A stretch of DNA of 64,000 nt from Desulfobacteraceae bacterium. Lineage in GTDB: Bacteria > Desulfobacterota > Desulfobacteria > Desulfobacterales > Desulfosalsimonadaceae. This document shows, piece by piece, positions 16,817-25,835 of this stretch. Below the pieces are notes generated by a model, which ran no database searches, was not told the origin of the DNA, and saw only the letters and a list, made by a program, of their open reading frames with translations. The stretch is from NCBI GenBank assembly GCA_011389515.1, contig JAABUA010000005.1, positions 1 to 64,000 on the forward strand, given 5' to 3'. Position 1 is the stretch's first letter, and each line of letters begins with the position of its first letter. Made by a program: the position numbers and the translations under genes.

Positions 16817-17725
16817 ATGAAAAAACTGCTTTCAACCCGGGAAGTCGCCGAATACCTGGGTGTCAACGAAAAGATGGTCTACACACTGGTTTCGGAAAAA
16901 GGGCTGCCCGCATCCAAGGTTACCGGAAAATGGGTCTTTCCTTTACATCTGGTGGACGCGTGGGTGGAGGCCAATACTCTCAACTATCCCACCCGGGCCC
17001 TTGACAATGAGTCGGTTCATCCCCGGCTGGTCGCCCTTGCCGGCAGCAACGACCTGCTCCTTGAAAAAACCGTCGCCCTGTTTAACCGTTCGTTTCAGGA
17101 TTTCCTGGCGGTGTTTGCCAACCTGGGGAGCATGGGCGGTCTGCGGGCCCTTCGCAGAGATCTTTGCCATATTGCCACATCCCATATGCTTCAGGATGAC
17201 GGTACGGACTACAATTTTGAATTTGCCAACCAGGAATGCAATCAGGTCCCGGTCATGGTCAACTTTTGCCGCCGGGAGCAGGGATTTATGCTGCAGCCCG
17301 GCAACCCGAAAGGCATCAGCGGAATAAACGAACTGAAAAAAACCGGCACTCGAATCGTCAACCGGCCTATCGGTACGGGAACCCGGCACCTGTTCGATCG
17401 GGAAGCCCAAAAATTGGGCATCGATCCGGAAACAATTGCGGGATACCATAATGAAGTCAACAGTCACATGGAAGTGGGGCTGGAGATATTAAGCGGACGG
17501 GCGGATATGGGGCTGGGCATCCGTCCGGTGGCGGGTTTGCTTGGTCTCGACTTTATTCCTCTTCGCTGGGAGCGCTATGACCTCCTGATTGCAAGGGACC
17601 GGTTTTTTGACAAGCCTGTCCAGTACTTTCTGGGTATCCTGCAGGAAACAGAATTCAAGGAGATTGCAGCATCGTTGGACGGCTATGATGTCGCTTCCGC
17701 CGGAAAGATGGTATATCCGCAGTAA
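16817..17725 (+). CDS. Excisionase-type HTH regulator with PBP-like ligand domain (probable tungstate/molybdate regulator)
   Basis: 302 residues. Residues 1-55 form an Xis/MerR-like DNA-binding domain (LLSTREVAEYLGVNEKMVYTL, then TGKWVFPLHLVDAWV, in two pieces). Residues about 70-300 form a periplasmic-binding-protein-like domain without signal peptide, so it acts in the cytoplasm, with GSNDLLLE and RPIGTGTRH as likely ligand loops similar to molybdate/tungstate binders. It is divergent from tupABC, the classic arrangement for a regulator of that operon. Effector and sites are inferred. It differs from ModE and from TunR, whose DNA-binding domain is recombinase-like. Confidence 0.75.
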   Translation: MKKLLSTREVAEYLGVNEKMVYTLVSEKGLPASKVTGKWVFPLHLVDAWVEANTLNYPTRALDNESVHPRLVALAGSNDLLLEKTVALFNRSFQDFLAVFANLGSMGGLRALRRDLCHIATSHMLQDDGTDYNFEFANQECNQVPVMVNFCRREQGFMLQPGNPKGISGINELKKTGTRIVNRPIGTGTRHLFDREAQKLGIDPETIAGYHNEVNSHMEVGLEILSGRADMGLGIRPVAGLLGLDFIPLRWERYDLLIARDRFFDKPVQYFLGILQETEFKEIAASLDGYDVASAGKMVYPQ

Positions 17726-17763
17726 GCATCATGAAAAATAACGTACGCCAGGAGCTTGTGACA

Positions 17764-19377
17764 ATGAAACCTCTTTCATGGATTGTTGCTTTTCTCGTGT
17801 TGTTGGCTGTCCCCGGCGGGACTGCCGCAGCGGGGCAGCCGCTGGATTCGAAAATTACAAATGTCACGGTATTTGCAAACCAGGCCATGGTGACAAGGAC
17901 CGCGTCGGTGGATGCAACGGCCGGGGCAAACCGCCTGGTCATTTTCACGGACGCATTCCGCCTTCTCAGCGATTCGGTGACCGCCGCGGTTTTCGGCGAA
18001 GGAGAGATCCTGGGCGTGCAGGTCGTCCGGGTGCCGGTATCGGAAATGCCCCAGGAAGCGATCCGGGAAATTGAGACCCGGATCGAAGACCTGGAAAAGG
18101 AAAAAAAGGCGCTTCTCGATGCCAAAAAAGCCTTACAAAAGCAGGAGGCCTTTTTGGACGGGGTGGTTGATTTTTCAAAACAACACCTTGCCGATGAAAT
18201 AAAGACCCAGCTGCCTTCCACCGGGGAATTGAAGGCATTCCTGGTGTTTTTTGATGAAACATTTACGGGTATTTTCGATAAAAAACGGGAAACCGACGGT
18301 AAAATTTCATCCATTGACCGGGAGATCGAGCGGCTGCGCCGAGAGCTGTCCATGCACAGGGGCGCCCGGGATAAAACCCTTACCGGCATAGAGGTTTTGT
18401 TTTCTTCCGATAAAACCCAAACTATGGAAGTTGAGGTCCGCTACATGGTTGAACGCGCAAGATGGTCGCCCGTTTACAGGGCATCGGTCGGAGACGAGAT
18501 GAAAGGCGTGGATCTTGCCATGATGGCGGAAATCATTCAGACAACGGGTGAAGACTGGGAGAATGCGGTGCTTACGGTTTCCAACGCGGCGCCGGTAAGG
18601 GCGGGCCGCCTGCCGGAGCTGTTTCCGTGGCGGCTCGATTATACGCAGCCGGTTCCCGCAAGAGAAAAAGCGGCCGTGATGCAAACCATGGAAATGGCCG
18701 ACACCGTGGGTGCAGCTCCCCAGGCCGAAGCCGTGCGCAGGGAAACAGCCCTTTCCTTTGAATACACCCTGCCGGTGCCCGTCACCATCGCATCAAGGGA
18801 AAAGGAAACCATCGTGCCCATCCTGACCCGGGCCATTGAAGGGGCGTTTTACCATTACACGGTCCCCGGGCTAGGTGCAGATGCGTACCTGGTCTGTGAA
18901 GCAAGGGCCGACCGGGAACTGTTGCCCGGCCCGGTCAATGTTTTTTTTGAAAACCGCTACACCGGCCGGATGATCCTGGAGGAAAAAGGGCCCGGGGAAA
19001 GCTTTACCCTGGGGCTGGGTATTGATCGGTCAGTGAGGGTGAAGCGGGAAAAAATTACGGACAAGGCGACAGAAACAGCGTTTTTCGGCAGAATTGAGAG
19101 AGATTCGATCATAAGAGAGCTTTCCTATCGCATAAAAGCGGAAAATTTGAAAGACACACCTGTGCGATTGAAGGTGATCGACCATGTGCCGGTGTCTATG
19201 ACCGACCGGATCACCGTAAAGGACGTCAGGTTTTCACCGGCGCCGGACAGGCGTGATGTGGACGGGAAAGAAGGCGTGATGCAGTGGGACCTGGAACTGG
19301 ATCCGGGTGCCGAAGCGGACATTACAATAGAATTTACAGTCACCTATCCCAAGGAAATGCCACGGCCGGTGTTTTAA
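17764..19377 (+). CDS. DUF4139 (mucoidy inhibitor MuiA-like) secreted protein
   Basis: 537 residues with an N-terminal signal peptide (MKPLSWIVAFLVLLAVPGG). An N-terminal beta domain (DUF4140-like, SKITNVTVFANQAMVTR) is followed by a charged coiled coil (about residues 85-200, many EKEKKALLDAKK-type heptads) and the DUF4139 domain with VEVRYMVERARWSPVYRA. Function is unknown; the family name comes from a genetic effect on mucoidy. Start is the ATG after CCAGGAGC; an upstream ATG would bury the signal peptide. It follows the regulator gene by 38 bases but has no evident link to tungstate. Confidence 0.8.
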   Translation: MKPLSWIVAFLVLLAVPGGTAAAGQPLDSKITNVTVFANQAMVTRTASVDATAGANRLVIFTDAFRLLSDSVTAAVFGEGEILGVQVVRVPVSEMPQEAIREIETRIEDLEKEKKALLDAKKALQKQEAFLDGVVDFSKQHLADEIKTQLPSTGELKAFLVFFDETFTGIFDKKRETDGKISSIDREIERLRRELSMHRGARDKTLTGIEVLFSSDKTQTMEVEVRYMVERARWSPVYRASVGDEMKGVDLAMMAEIIQTTGEDWENAVLTVSNAAPVRAGRLPELFPWRLDYTQPVPAREKAAVMQTMEMADTVGAAPQAEAVRRETALSFEYTLPVPVTIASREKETIVPILTRAIEGAFYHYTVPGLGADAYLVCEARADRELLPGPVNVFFENRYTGRMILEEKGPGESFTLGLGIDRSVRVKREKITDKATETAFFGRIERDSIIRELSYRIKAENLKDTPVRLKVIDHVPVSMTDRITVKDVRFSPAPDRRDVDGKEGVMQWDLELDPGAEADITIEFTVTYPKEMPRPVF

Positions 19378-19421
19378 CAAGCAGCCGGTTTACCACCTAT
19401 ATATTCACCGCATTTACCAAA

Positions 19422-19441
19422 GGGCACGGCGCGCCGTGCCC
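19422..19441. repeat. REP-like palindrome, GGGCACGGCG variant
   Basis: A perfect 20-bp palindrome with arms GGGCACGGCG / CGCCGTGCCC followed by GTAC. It lies between two convergent genes and recurs exactly at 62953-62972. It could also act as a bidirectional terminator. Confidence 0.75.
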
Positions 19442-19477
19442 GTACATGCGGATCTCATCTTGTTGTCCGTAAACGCG

Positions 19478-20620
19478 TCAGTCAAACAAGGCCCGGTATT
19501 TTTCGTAGCCTTCTTTTTCCAGTTCTTCTGCAGGTACAAACCGCAGGGCGGCCGAATTCATGCAGTAGCGCAGACCCGTGGGGGGTGGTCCGTCCGTGAA
19601 TACATGCCCCAGGTGGGCGTCGGCCTTTTTGCTTCTCACCTCGGTCCGGGTTATGAACAGCAGGCTGCGGTCTTTTTTTTCATAAACGGCGTCTTCGTCT
19701 ATGGGGCGGGTAAAACTTGGCCAGCCCGTACCCGAATCATATTTGTCGGTGGAAGAAAAAAGCGGTTCGCCCGAAATAATATCCACGTAAATTCCGGGTC
19801 TTTTGTTGTCCCAGTATTCATTTTGAAAAGCGGGCTCGGTGCCGTCTTCCCGGGTTACGTGAAACTGCAGGGGTGTCAGCGTCTGGCGAAGCACCGCATC
19901 GGCAGGCCTTTTATACTCATTTTTTTCAATGCTTTTGTCCGTACCATTTGCTTCACTTGCCGTTAAAACACCCCAGTTCTTTTTTATATACCGATCCCGC
20001 CCGGAATTATACCGGTAGATCTTGTAGCGGACAGGATTTTTTGTGTGATAATCCTGATGATATTCTTCGGCGGTGTAAAATGTTGTAAACGGTCGGATTT
20101 CCGTTGCGATCGGTCGGTCAAAAAGGCCGGATGCCGCCAGTTTCTCTTTTGACGTAAGGGCATCGGATTTCTGCCGGTCATTATGATAAAAGATTACGGA
20201 TCGGTAATGGGCTCCCCGATCCACGAATGAGCCGCCGTCATCCGTTGGATCAATCTGCCGCCAGTATATTTCCAGCAATTCTTCGTAAGTGACAATTCCT
20301 GGATCATAGGTGACTTGAATGGCTTCCACGTGATCGGTCAGCCCTCTTGCAACATCTTCGTACGTCGGGTTTTCCAACGTTCCGCCCGCGTATCCGGATT
20401 TGATGTCTTTAACACCGCCGACAGCCTCAAACGGCGGCACCATGCACCAGAAACAGCCTCCGGCAAAGGTTGCCTGTTCATATTTGTCATTCCCTTTTAT
20501 GTTCTCCATTTTCTGGTTCTCCTTTTTCTGGCCAACGCTTACGCCTGCTATAAGCAGTATAAACATCACAAACACTGTCAATACAGCATAAAAATATTTT
20601 GATTTGTTCACTTTTTGCAC
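19478..20620 (-). CDS. msrAB: Membrane-anchored MsrA-MsrB fusion (peptide methionine sulfoxide reductase)
   Basis: 380 residues. A single N-terminal hydrophobic segment ([19 protein letters not shown]) exports or anchors the protein. MsrA domain, about residues 45-200, has the catalytic GGCFWCM motif and reduces Met-S-sulfoxide; MsrB domain, about 240-375, has the catalytic Cys in [11 protein letters not shown] and reduces the R form. The paired CxxC zinc ligands found in many MsrB proteins are not visible, so this is the zinc-free form. Electron donor is not encoded beside it. It probably repairs oxidised periplasmic proteins. Confidence 0.92.
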   Translation of the reverse strand: MQKVNKSKYFYAVLTVFVMFILLIAGVSVGQKKENQKMENIKGNDKYEQATFAGGCFWCMVPPFEAVGGVKDIKSGYAGGTLENPTYEDVARGLTDHVEAIQVTYDPGIVTYEELLEIYWRQIDPTDDGGSFVDRGAHYRSVIFYHNDRQKSDALTSKEKLAASGLFDRPIATEIRPFTTFYTAEEYHQDYHTKNPVRYKIYRYNSGRDRYIKKNWGVLTASEANGTDKSIEKNEYKRPADAVLRQTLTPLQFHVTREDGTEPAFQNEYWDNKRPGIYVDIISGEPLFSSTDKYDSGTGWPSFTRPIDEDAVYEKKDRSLLFITRTEVRSKKADAHLGHVFTDGPPPTGLRYCMNSAALRFVPAEELEKEGYEKYRALFD

Positions 20621-20645
20621 TCCTCATATAAATGGCATATCTGAT

Positions 20646-20673
20646 ATAATAAGGTATTTTTCGGTATGTTCAA
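20646..20673 (-). promoter_or_regulatory. Sigma-70-like promoter for msrAB
   Basis: On the minus strand, TTGAAC and TATTAT are separated by 16 bases and lie 25 bases upstream of the msrAB start, with an AGGAG ribosome site in between. Pattern-based only. Confidence 0.5.
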
Positions 20674-20736
20674 TGGGGGTTACAGAAAACACAGGAAGGA
20701 GAAGTTCTATATTATTCGGCTGCTGTTTGATATGGT

Positions 20737-22389
20737 TTAGTTTTTAATCCCCTCGTCAAACCCCGGTGCCATTGATTCTTCGGGGGGAGGGTATCCCTCC
20801 GTCCCGCCGTCCGGATAGGAAAGGGCATCCGGGTCGAACTTGCCTGCATCGGCCCTCAGTTCAAGCTCATAACCCCGGATTTGGCCTTCTTCCCGGTACA
20901 GAGGTTGCTTCAACCGCAGCGCATTCATGGGGGTCACGACAATGGCTGCATCGTTTTCAACCGGGCAGTAATGCTCGCAATAGCCGCACCCACTGCATTT
21001 GTCCTCGATTACGTGCGGCACCGGATATGGCAGTTCGTCTTTTTCTTCGAATTCAATAGCCTTGTAAGGGCACACCTCGTCACACACCATGCAGGATTTC
21101 TTGTATTCCCAGGCGAGGCATTTCCGGCGGTATATGACGGCGGTGCCTGTTTTCGCCCATACCCGCTGCGCCTGTGTCATTTTGAGTATGGCGCCGGTGG
21201 GGCATACATTGCCACACAGCCTGCACTGGGGATCGCAGTATTTGCGCGAGGGGACAACCGCCGGGCTGAACATGCCCATCAGGCCTGCAGAAAACCATAT
21301 GGGCTGCAGCGTATTGGTGGGGCATCCGGTCATGCACTGGCCGCACCGAACGCACAGGCGTAGAAAATCGGGTTCTGGAAGCGCACCCGGCGGTCGGATA
21401 AGCCTCGGGGCAAGAACCCGCCCTTCTGCATTTTCGGAAGGAATGGCCATCAGGCCCGTCAGACCGATCGCGGCGGTTCCTGCGCCGGCAAGACCTGAAA
21501 TCAGCAGTCGGCGGCGCTCGTGCGATACCAGCAGTTCTGCGGGTCTGCGCTCCGTTGAAAAACGGATCGCTTCCTGCGGGCAAATTTTTTCACATGCCCT
21601 GCAGGCGATGCATTCTTCGTGTTTTGAGACGGTCCCATCATCGGCCCGGATGGCTTCCATGGGGCAGTTGCGGGCGCATTTGCCGCACTGGTCGCAGTTT
21701 TCGTTTACCTGACGTCGGAGAAGTGGTTTTTTCGACAAAAGCGCCAGAATTGCACCGGTTGGGCACAAATATCGGCACCAGAACCGGGGCGAATAGGCCG
21801 CGGCTGCAAAAATCGCCGCAAACAGGAGTAAGACGAAAAAATTGGCGGCATACCTCCTGGGTTCAATTTCCAGAAACATCAGGGACCGCAGATCGAGCCA
21901 GTCAAATACCGGGTAAAAAAGGACCAGGCCCGTCTCGGCAGCAAGCCATGCCACCGGATAGATGACCATTCCGTAGAACCGCGTGATAAGCGACAGTGGC
22001 GCCGCCCAGAAAACAAAGGAAACGCCCAGCACAGCGGCCCCGATCAAAAAAAACAGAATAACGGTTTTCAGACCGGGATGAAACAGCTCCGGCGCCTTTT
22101 TGCTCTTGTGTTTTTTCGGCGCAATGGCGCTGTCGGTCAGGTCGATGGTCGTACCCATGGGACAGATGTATCCGCAGAACAGCCGACCGAAAAGCGGTGC
22201 TGAAACAAGCACCAGCAATGCGGGGAGAAATGCCCAGCTGATTATCCGGCCTGAAATGGCCGCGATACCGGTCAGTACGGGATCCATCCGGGCGAATAGG
22301 TCGGCGCCGCGCAGCGCGTCTCCCGATGCCAGGAGGAAAAGAAAGAGTATCAGGCAGACGAGTTGGGCGGTTCGGCGAAAATGCGTCAT
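20737..22389 (-). CDS. Membrane polyferredoxin, NapH-NapG-like fusion
   Basis: 550 residues. The N-terminal half resembles NapH/NosR: about five membrane helices with two cytoplasmic CGYICPMG / CRYLCPTG loops, then two 4Fe-4S motifs (CDQCGKCARNCP, CIACRACEKICP). After a linker with twin arginines and a hydrophobic stretch (ERRRLLISGLAGAG), the C-terminal half resembles NapG with four more clusters (CVRCGQCMTGCP, CDPQCRLCGNVCP, CMVCDEVCP, CSGCGYCEHYCP). Such proteins carry electrons between quinol and periplasmic or cytoplasmic partners. The ATG overlaps the stop of the DUF362 gene (ATGA), so the longer upstream reading is rejected. The target enzyme is unknown. Confidence 0.85.
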   Translation of the reverse strand: MTHFRRTAQLVCLILFLFLLASGDALRGADLFARMDPVLTGIAAISGRIISWAFLPALLVLVSAPLFGRLFCGYICPMGTTIDLTDSAIAPKKHKSKKAPELFHPGLKTVILFFLIGAAVLGVSFVFWAAPLSLITRFYGMVIYPVAWLAAETGLVLFYPVFDWLDLRSLMFLEIEPRRYAANFFVLLLFAAIFAAAAYSPRFWCRYLCPTGAILALLSKKPLLRRQVNENCDQCGKCARNCPMEAIRADDGTVSKHEECIACRACEKICPQEAIRFSTERRPAELLVSHERRRLLISGLAGAGTAAIGLTGLMAIPSENAEGRVLAPRLIRPPGALPEPDFLRLCVRCGQCMTGCPTNTLQPIWFSAGLMGMFSPAVVPSRKYCDPQCRLCGNVCPTGAILKMTQAQRVWAKTGTAVIYRRKCLAWEYKKSCMVCDEVCPYKAIEFEEKDELPYPVPHVIEDKCSGCGYCEHYCPVENDAAIVVTPMNALRLKQPLYREEGQIRGYELELRADAGKFDPDALSYPDGGTEGYPPPEESMAPGFDEGIKN

Positions 22390-23327
22390 GCAGCGATCTC
22401 TTTTACATCGAGATTTTCGATGTCCATCCGGCCCAGTCCCCGCTGGTGCGCCAGGCGAACATGCTTTACCTGGTCGGGGGTGTATTTTCTTCCGTACCAT
22501 TCAAAGGCGGAAACGGCATAGGCATCGGCCGCCACCATGTCTGTAGATGCGATAATGGTATCCGGCTTCAAAACCTTGCCCGGCCCCCCGGGACCGCCGG
22601 TAGAGAGCACCCGGGTGGCGTCAATCACGGTAAGGTCCGCCTTGAGCAAAGAGGCAAGGTCCACGATGGCGGCATGCAGGTCGAGCCGGTGCAAAACCCG
22701 CCGGTTGTAGATCAGCCCCATCATGCCTTTCATGGAAAGACTGACGCCTGCACCGGAATGGGATTTTGCAACCGGTGCGGCGATAAGTACATCCGAGGCG
22801 AGGACTTCCCTCATGACTTCGGTACTCTTTAGGGTTTCGGCATTTTCGATGGTCACTTCGGTAAACCGTCCCCGGGAGGAAACCGTATGGACCATGTCTC
22901 TGTCGATGTCTGCGCAGGCCTCCCGGATTCCGGATAATTCCAGGCACCTTTCAGCGGGGGAAAGGGGGTTGTCCAGTACCAGAACCCTGGCAGCACCGGC
23001 TTCCCTGCACATGGCGGCAATTGTTCTGACCACTTCCGGATGGGTATTTGCAGCACTTTCAGGGCCGGATGCAAAACTCATGTTCGGCTTGATAACGACC
23101 CGTTGGCCTTCCTTGACAAATGCTTCCATTCCACCAAGCATGTTTATGGCCGCCCGGACGGCATTTTCCGCGCTTCCCCTTGCCACGGCGATATCCGGCA
23201 TAGTGTTTGTTTTTGTGGTTGTGCCGGACCCGGCGATCGCCGGCGACATGATAAGGGAAGATCCGGCAAGGCACGCCAATGATGTTGCCTGGTATTTTAA
23301 GAACTCTCTCCGGTTGATTTTCTTCAT
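22386..23327 (-). CDS. Tat-exported DUF362 protein
   Basis: 313 residues starting MKKINRREFLKYQATSLACLAG, a twin-arginine signal, so probably folded with a cofactor before export. The remainder is the DUF362 domain (VVIKPNMSF, APVAKSHSGAGVSLSMKGMMG). Biochemical function of the family is unknown; members often neighbour polyferredoxins. Here it is translationally coupled to the NapH-NapG-like gene, suggesting a two-component redox module at the membrane. It is the first gene of that leftward operon. Confidence 0.82.
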   Translation of the reverse strand: MKKINRREFLKYQATSLACLAGSSLIMSPAIAGSGTTTKTNTMPDIAVARGSAENAVRAAINMLGGMEAFVKEGQRVVIKPNMSFASGPESAANTHPEVVRTIAAMCREAGAARVLVLDNPLSPAERCLELSGIREACADIDRDMVHTVSSRGRFTEVTIENAETLKSTEVMREVLASDVLIAAPVAKSHSGAGVSLSMKGMMGLIYNRRVLHRLDLHAAIVDLASLLKADLTVIDATRVLSTGGPGGPGKVLKPDTIIASTDMVAADAYAVSAFEWYGRKYTPDQVKHVRLAHQRGLGRMDIENLDVKEIAA

Positions 23328-23526
23328 GAGGCATCCTTTCCTGTTACGAAAGTGTATTTAGACTTCGCCCGTCAGTCGCATAAGCGACGTCTTATAAAAT
23401 ATGAATTGCGGATGCGTTATGCAATGAAAATCGCAGAAAGTGCCCGGAAGCGGCATGGAGACCTTTTTCCTGCAAGCAGTTGCTTTTACGACTATGCATG
23501 CATATAAAAATCGGATATATTCTGGC

Positions 23527-23683
23527 TTGACGACTTCGTAAAAAGCCCAATATCTGTGTTACGCGCAATCCCTCAGAATCTCACGTACACTTACGTACGC
23601 TGCATTCTTCGGGATTGCGCAAGCCTTGATCTTGTCACGCCATGGCGTGATTCAAAGTCGTCTGATCGTAACTTTACGAGTCC
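23527..23683. repeat. MITE/REP-like element, 'TTGACGACTTCGTAAAAAG' family
   Basis: The left end CTTCGTAAAAAG faces a degenerate inverted end AACTTTACGAGTCC. Inside is an imperfect long hairpin: GCGCAATCCC...GAAT...CGTAC at 23562-23592 pairs with GTACG...ATTC...GGGATTGCGC at about 23593-23621. A perfect 16-bp palindrome TCACGCCATGGCGTGA lies at 23635-23650. A shorter relative lies at 62446-62522, sharing the end and the internal GCCTTGATCTTG. It occupies the spacer before the sigma-54 activator; the rest of 23328-23526 shows nothing further. Confidence 0.75.
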
Positions 23684-23723
23684 ATACTGGTTTGACAACC
23701 ATGAAAAAAGATACGGAAAAGAA

Positions 23724-25487
23724 ATGACGGCAAACAGGGAAAATTGTTCCATTGAACATCTTTATGCGGTTTTGAACTCGACGCATAACGGCATCATCGC
23801 CGTAAACAATAACGGTGTGATCACACTGTTCAACAAAGGCGCGGAAAAAATTCTGGGCATCCGCACTGATGATGCATTGGGCCAGAAGGTGGATACGCTT
23901 TTCAAAGTTCCTTCTCTTCTTTCCACGGTACGGTCGGGCGTATCCGATGTGGGAAGAAGGGTCATTATCAATGGCCGAAGTATTTATTCCAACCGCTCCC
24001 CGGTGTATAAAAACGGAAAACTGGTGGGGGCGGTGGCCATATTCCAGGATACCACCGATATCGAGAAGCTGACCCGGGAACTGGCGGTTGCGAAAGATTC
24101 GGTAGAAATACTGGAGACGATCCTGGAAACCACCTATGACGGCATTGTCGTGGTGGACAAGGAGGGGAAGATCACCAAGTTCAACAAGGCGTACCAGAAT
24201 TTTCTGGGCATTGACGAGAAAAATGCCCTTGGAAAACCCATTCAAGACGTTATCGAAAACACCCGTATGCACATTGTCGTTAAAACCGGCAAGCCGGAAA
24301 TCGGGGAAACTCAGAAAATCCAAGGACATGAAATGGTGGTCATGCGGATTCCCATTTATAAAAACGGGGAGGTCGTTGGGGCTGTGGGCAAGGTGCTCTT
24401 CAGGGACGTCAAGGAAATCCGCTCCATGGTGGAACGACTGGATATCGCCACCAAGGAGTTGAAATATTACAAGACGGAGGTAATGCGGCTCAAGGGGAGC
24501 CGCTATAATTTTAAAAATATCATCGGCCAGTCTGAAACGCTTGTCCAGGCCAAAGAAATGGCCAAAATGGCCGCTTCAAGCATGTCCAACGTGCTTATAC
24601 GGGGGGAGAGCGGTACCGGAAAAGAGCTTTTTGCTCATGCGATCCATGATTGCAGCCTGCGCCGTTACGGAGCCTTTATCCGTGTCAACTGCGCGGCAAT
24701 TCCGGCCGGCCTGCTGGAGTCCGAGCTTTTCGGCTACGAAGGGGGGGCGTTTACCGATGCAAAAAAAGGCGGCAAGCCGGGCAAGTTTGAACTGGCCCAG
24801 GGGGGAACGCTTTTTCTGGACGAAATCGGTGACATGCCTCCTGAGATGCAGGCCAAAATGCTGCGGGTGCTGCAGGAAAAAGAAGTTGAACGCCTGGGCG
24901 GCGACAGGGTCATCCAACTGGATTTTCGGCTGATTGCCGCTACCAACAGGGATCTTGAGGAAATGATCAAAAAAGAAGATTTCAGACAGGATCTGTATTA
25001 TCGTTTACACGTGCTGAAAATCGAAATTCCGCCCTTGCGGGAAATCAAAGAAGACATAGAATTGCTCAGCGAAAAAATTCTTCAGGAATTAAACGAGGAA
25101 TTGGGCACCAGTGTAAAGAAGGTGGATCCGGAAGTGATCGATATCCTAAAGACCTATGATTGGCCCGGCAACATGCGTGAACTCAAAAATGTCCTGGAAC
25201 GGGCAGTGGCTGTCAATATGGGCAAGGAGACAGTTATTCGCAGAAATCACCTGCCGATTTATCTCATGGACACGGACAAAAGCAATAAGGGGCAGGGCCT
25301 TTTGGATTACAATAGCATGGATGAGTACAGTCTTCGGGAAATCCTTGAAAGCGCAGAGAAGAAGGCCATTGAAAGTGCCCTGAAAAAAACCGGCAATAAC
25401 CGGAAAAAGGCGGCCGAGCTGTTGAGGATTCACCGGTCCGGTTTATACCAGAAAATGAGCAAATATGGAATGTATATAGAGAATTGA
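23724..25487 (+). CDS. Sigma-54-dependent transcriptional activator with two PAS domains
   Basis: 587 residues: two PAS sensor domains (about 10-110 and 125-235), a helical linker, an AAA+ sigma-54 interaction domain with Walker A GESGTGKE at 294-301, the GAFTDA loop at about 341 and Walker B GTLFLDEIGDM, and a C-terminal Fis-type HTH (about 545-585). It activates sigma-54 promoters in response to a small ligand or redox signal sensed by PAS. Start: an ATG 24 bases upstream is in another frame; 23724 begins just before the first PAS. Three matching dyads and a consensus -24/-12 promoter lie directly downstream, before the CoA-transferase gene, its likely target. Confidence 0.92.
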   Translation: MTANRENCSIEHLYAVLNSTHNGIIAVNNNGVITLFNKGAEKILGIRTDDALGQKVDTLFKVPSLLSTVRSGVSDVGRRVIINGRSIYSNRSPVYKNGKLVGAVAIFQDTTDIEKLTRELAVAKDSVEILETILETTYDGIVVVDKEGKITKFNKAYQNFLGIDEKNALGKPIQDVIENTRMHIVVKTGKPEIGETQKIQGHEMVVMRIPIYKNGEVVGAVGKVLFRDVKEIRSMVERLDIATKELKYYKTEVMRLKGSRYNFKNIIGQSETLVQAKEMAKMAASSMSNVLIRGESGTGKELFAHAIHDCSLRRYGAFIRVNCAAIPAGLLESELFGYEGGAFTDAKKGGKPGKFELAQGGTLFLDEIGDMPPEMQAKMLRVLQEKEVERLGGDRVIQLDFRLIAATNRDLEEMIKKEDFRQDLYYRLHVLKIEIPPLREIKEDIELLSEKILQELNEELGTSVKKVDPEVIDILKTYDWPGNMRELKNVLERAVAVNMGKETVIRRNHLPIYLMDTDKSNKGQGLLDYNSMDEYSLREILESAEKKAIESALKKTGNNRKKAAELLRIHRSGLYQKMSKYGMYIEN

Positions 25488-25557
25488 AATACACAGGCTG
25501 GTAGAGATGGGTTCTATCACTACCGTGCAGGCTTCGCCAGATCTCTTCCCGAAAATG

Positions 25558-25575
25558 TGTCTATATATATAGGCA
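25558..25575. promoter_or_regulatory. Candidate activator dyad 1 (TGTCTAT-N4-ATAGGCA)
   Basis: First of three equally spaced 18-bp inverted repeats upstream of the sigma-54 promoter; one mismatch between the arms. Centre about 175 bases before the -24 box, a normal enhancer distance. Confidence 0.6.
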
Positions 25576-25593
25576 TGTCTATTTTCATGGACG
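25576..25593. promoter_or_regulatory. Candidate activator dyad 2 (TGTCTAT-N4-ATGGACG)
   Basis: Abuts dyad 1 exactly, with the same left arm and the same 4-base spacer; the right arm has two mismatches. Confidence 0.5.
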
Positions 25594-25634
25594 AACCATT
25601 CCTGCCCTGTTTCTTCGGTGGTTTCTCCTTGCTT

Positions 25635-25652
25635 TGTCTATCCTGATAGACA
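25635..25652. promoter_or_regulatory. Candidate activator dyad 3 (TGTCTAT-N4-ATAGACA)
   Basis: Perfect 7-bp arms around a 4-base spacer, about 90 bases upstream of the -24 box. Together with dyads 1 and 2 it defines a consensus for the upstream activator. Confidence 0.65.
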
Positions 25653-25736
25653 TATCCGGTTCCCGTGCGTTTTTCTTTTTATGGAAAATCATATTCAATG
25701 CAACAATGACGGGCCTTTTTGCTACATGCAGCATGG

Positions 25737-25752
25737 TGGCACGATCGTTGCA
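25737..25752 (+). promoter_or_regulatory. Sigma-54 (-24/-12) promoter
   Basis: TGGCACG-ATCG-TTGCA is an exact match to the RpoN consensus, with GG and GC ten bases apart. It lies 84 bases upstream of the CoA-transferase start and just downstream of a sigma-54 activator gene. Confidence 0.85.
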
Positions 25753-25835
25753 AAACCAATCGATGCAAACGGAATATGATAATCGCGCTTGGACGTGCGT
25801 AAATAAGAATAGATGAAAACCACGGAGAGCTTGAT

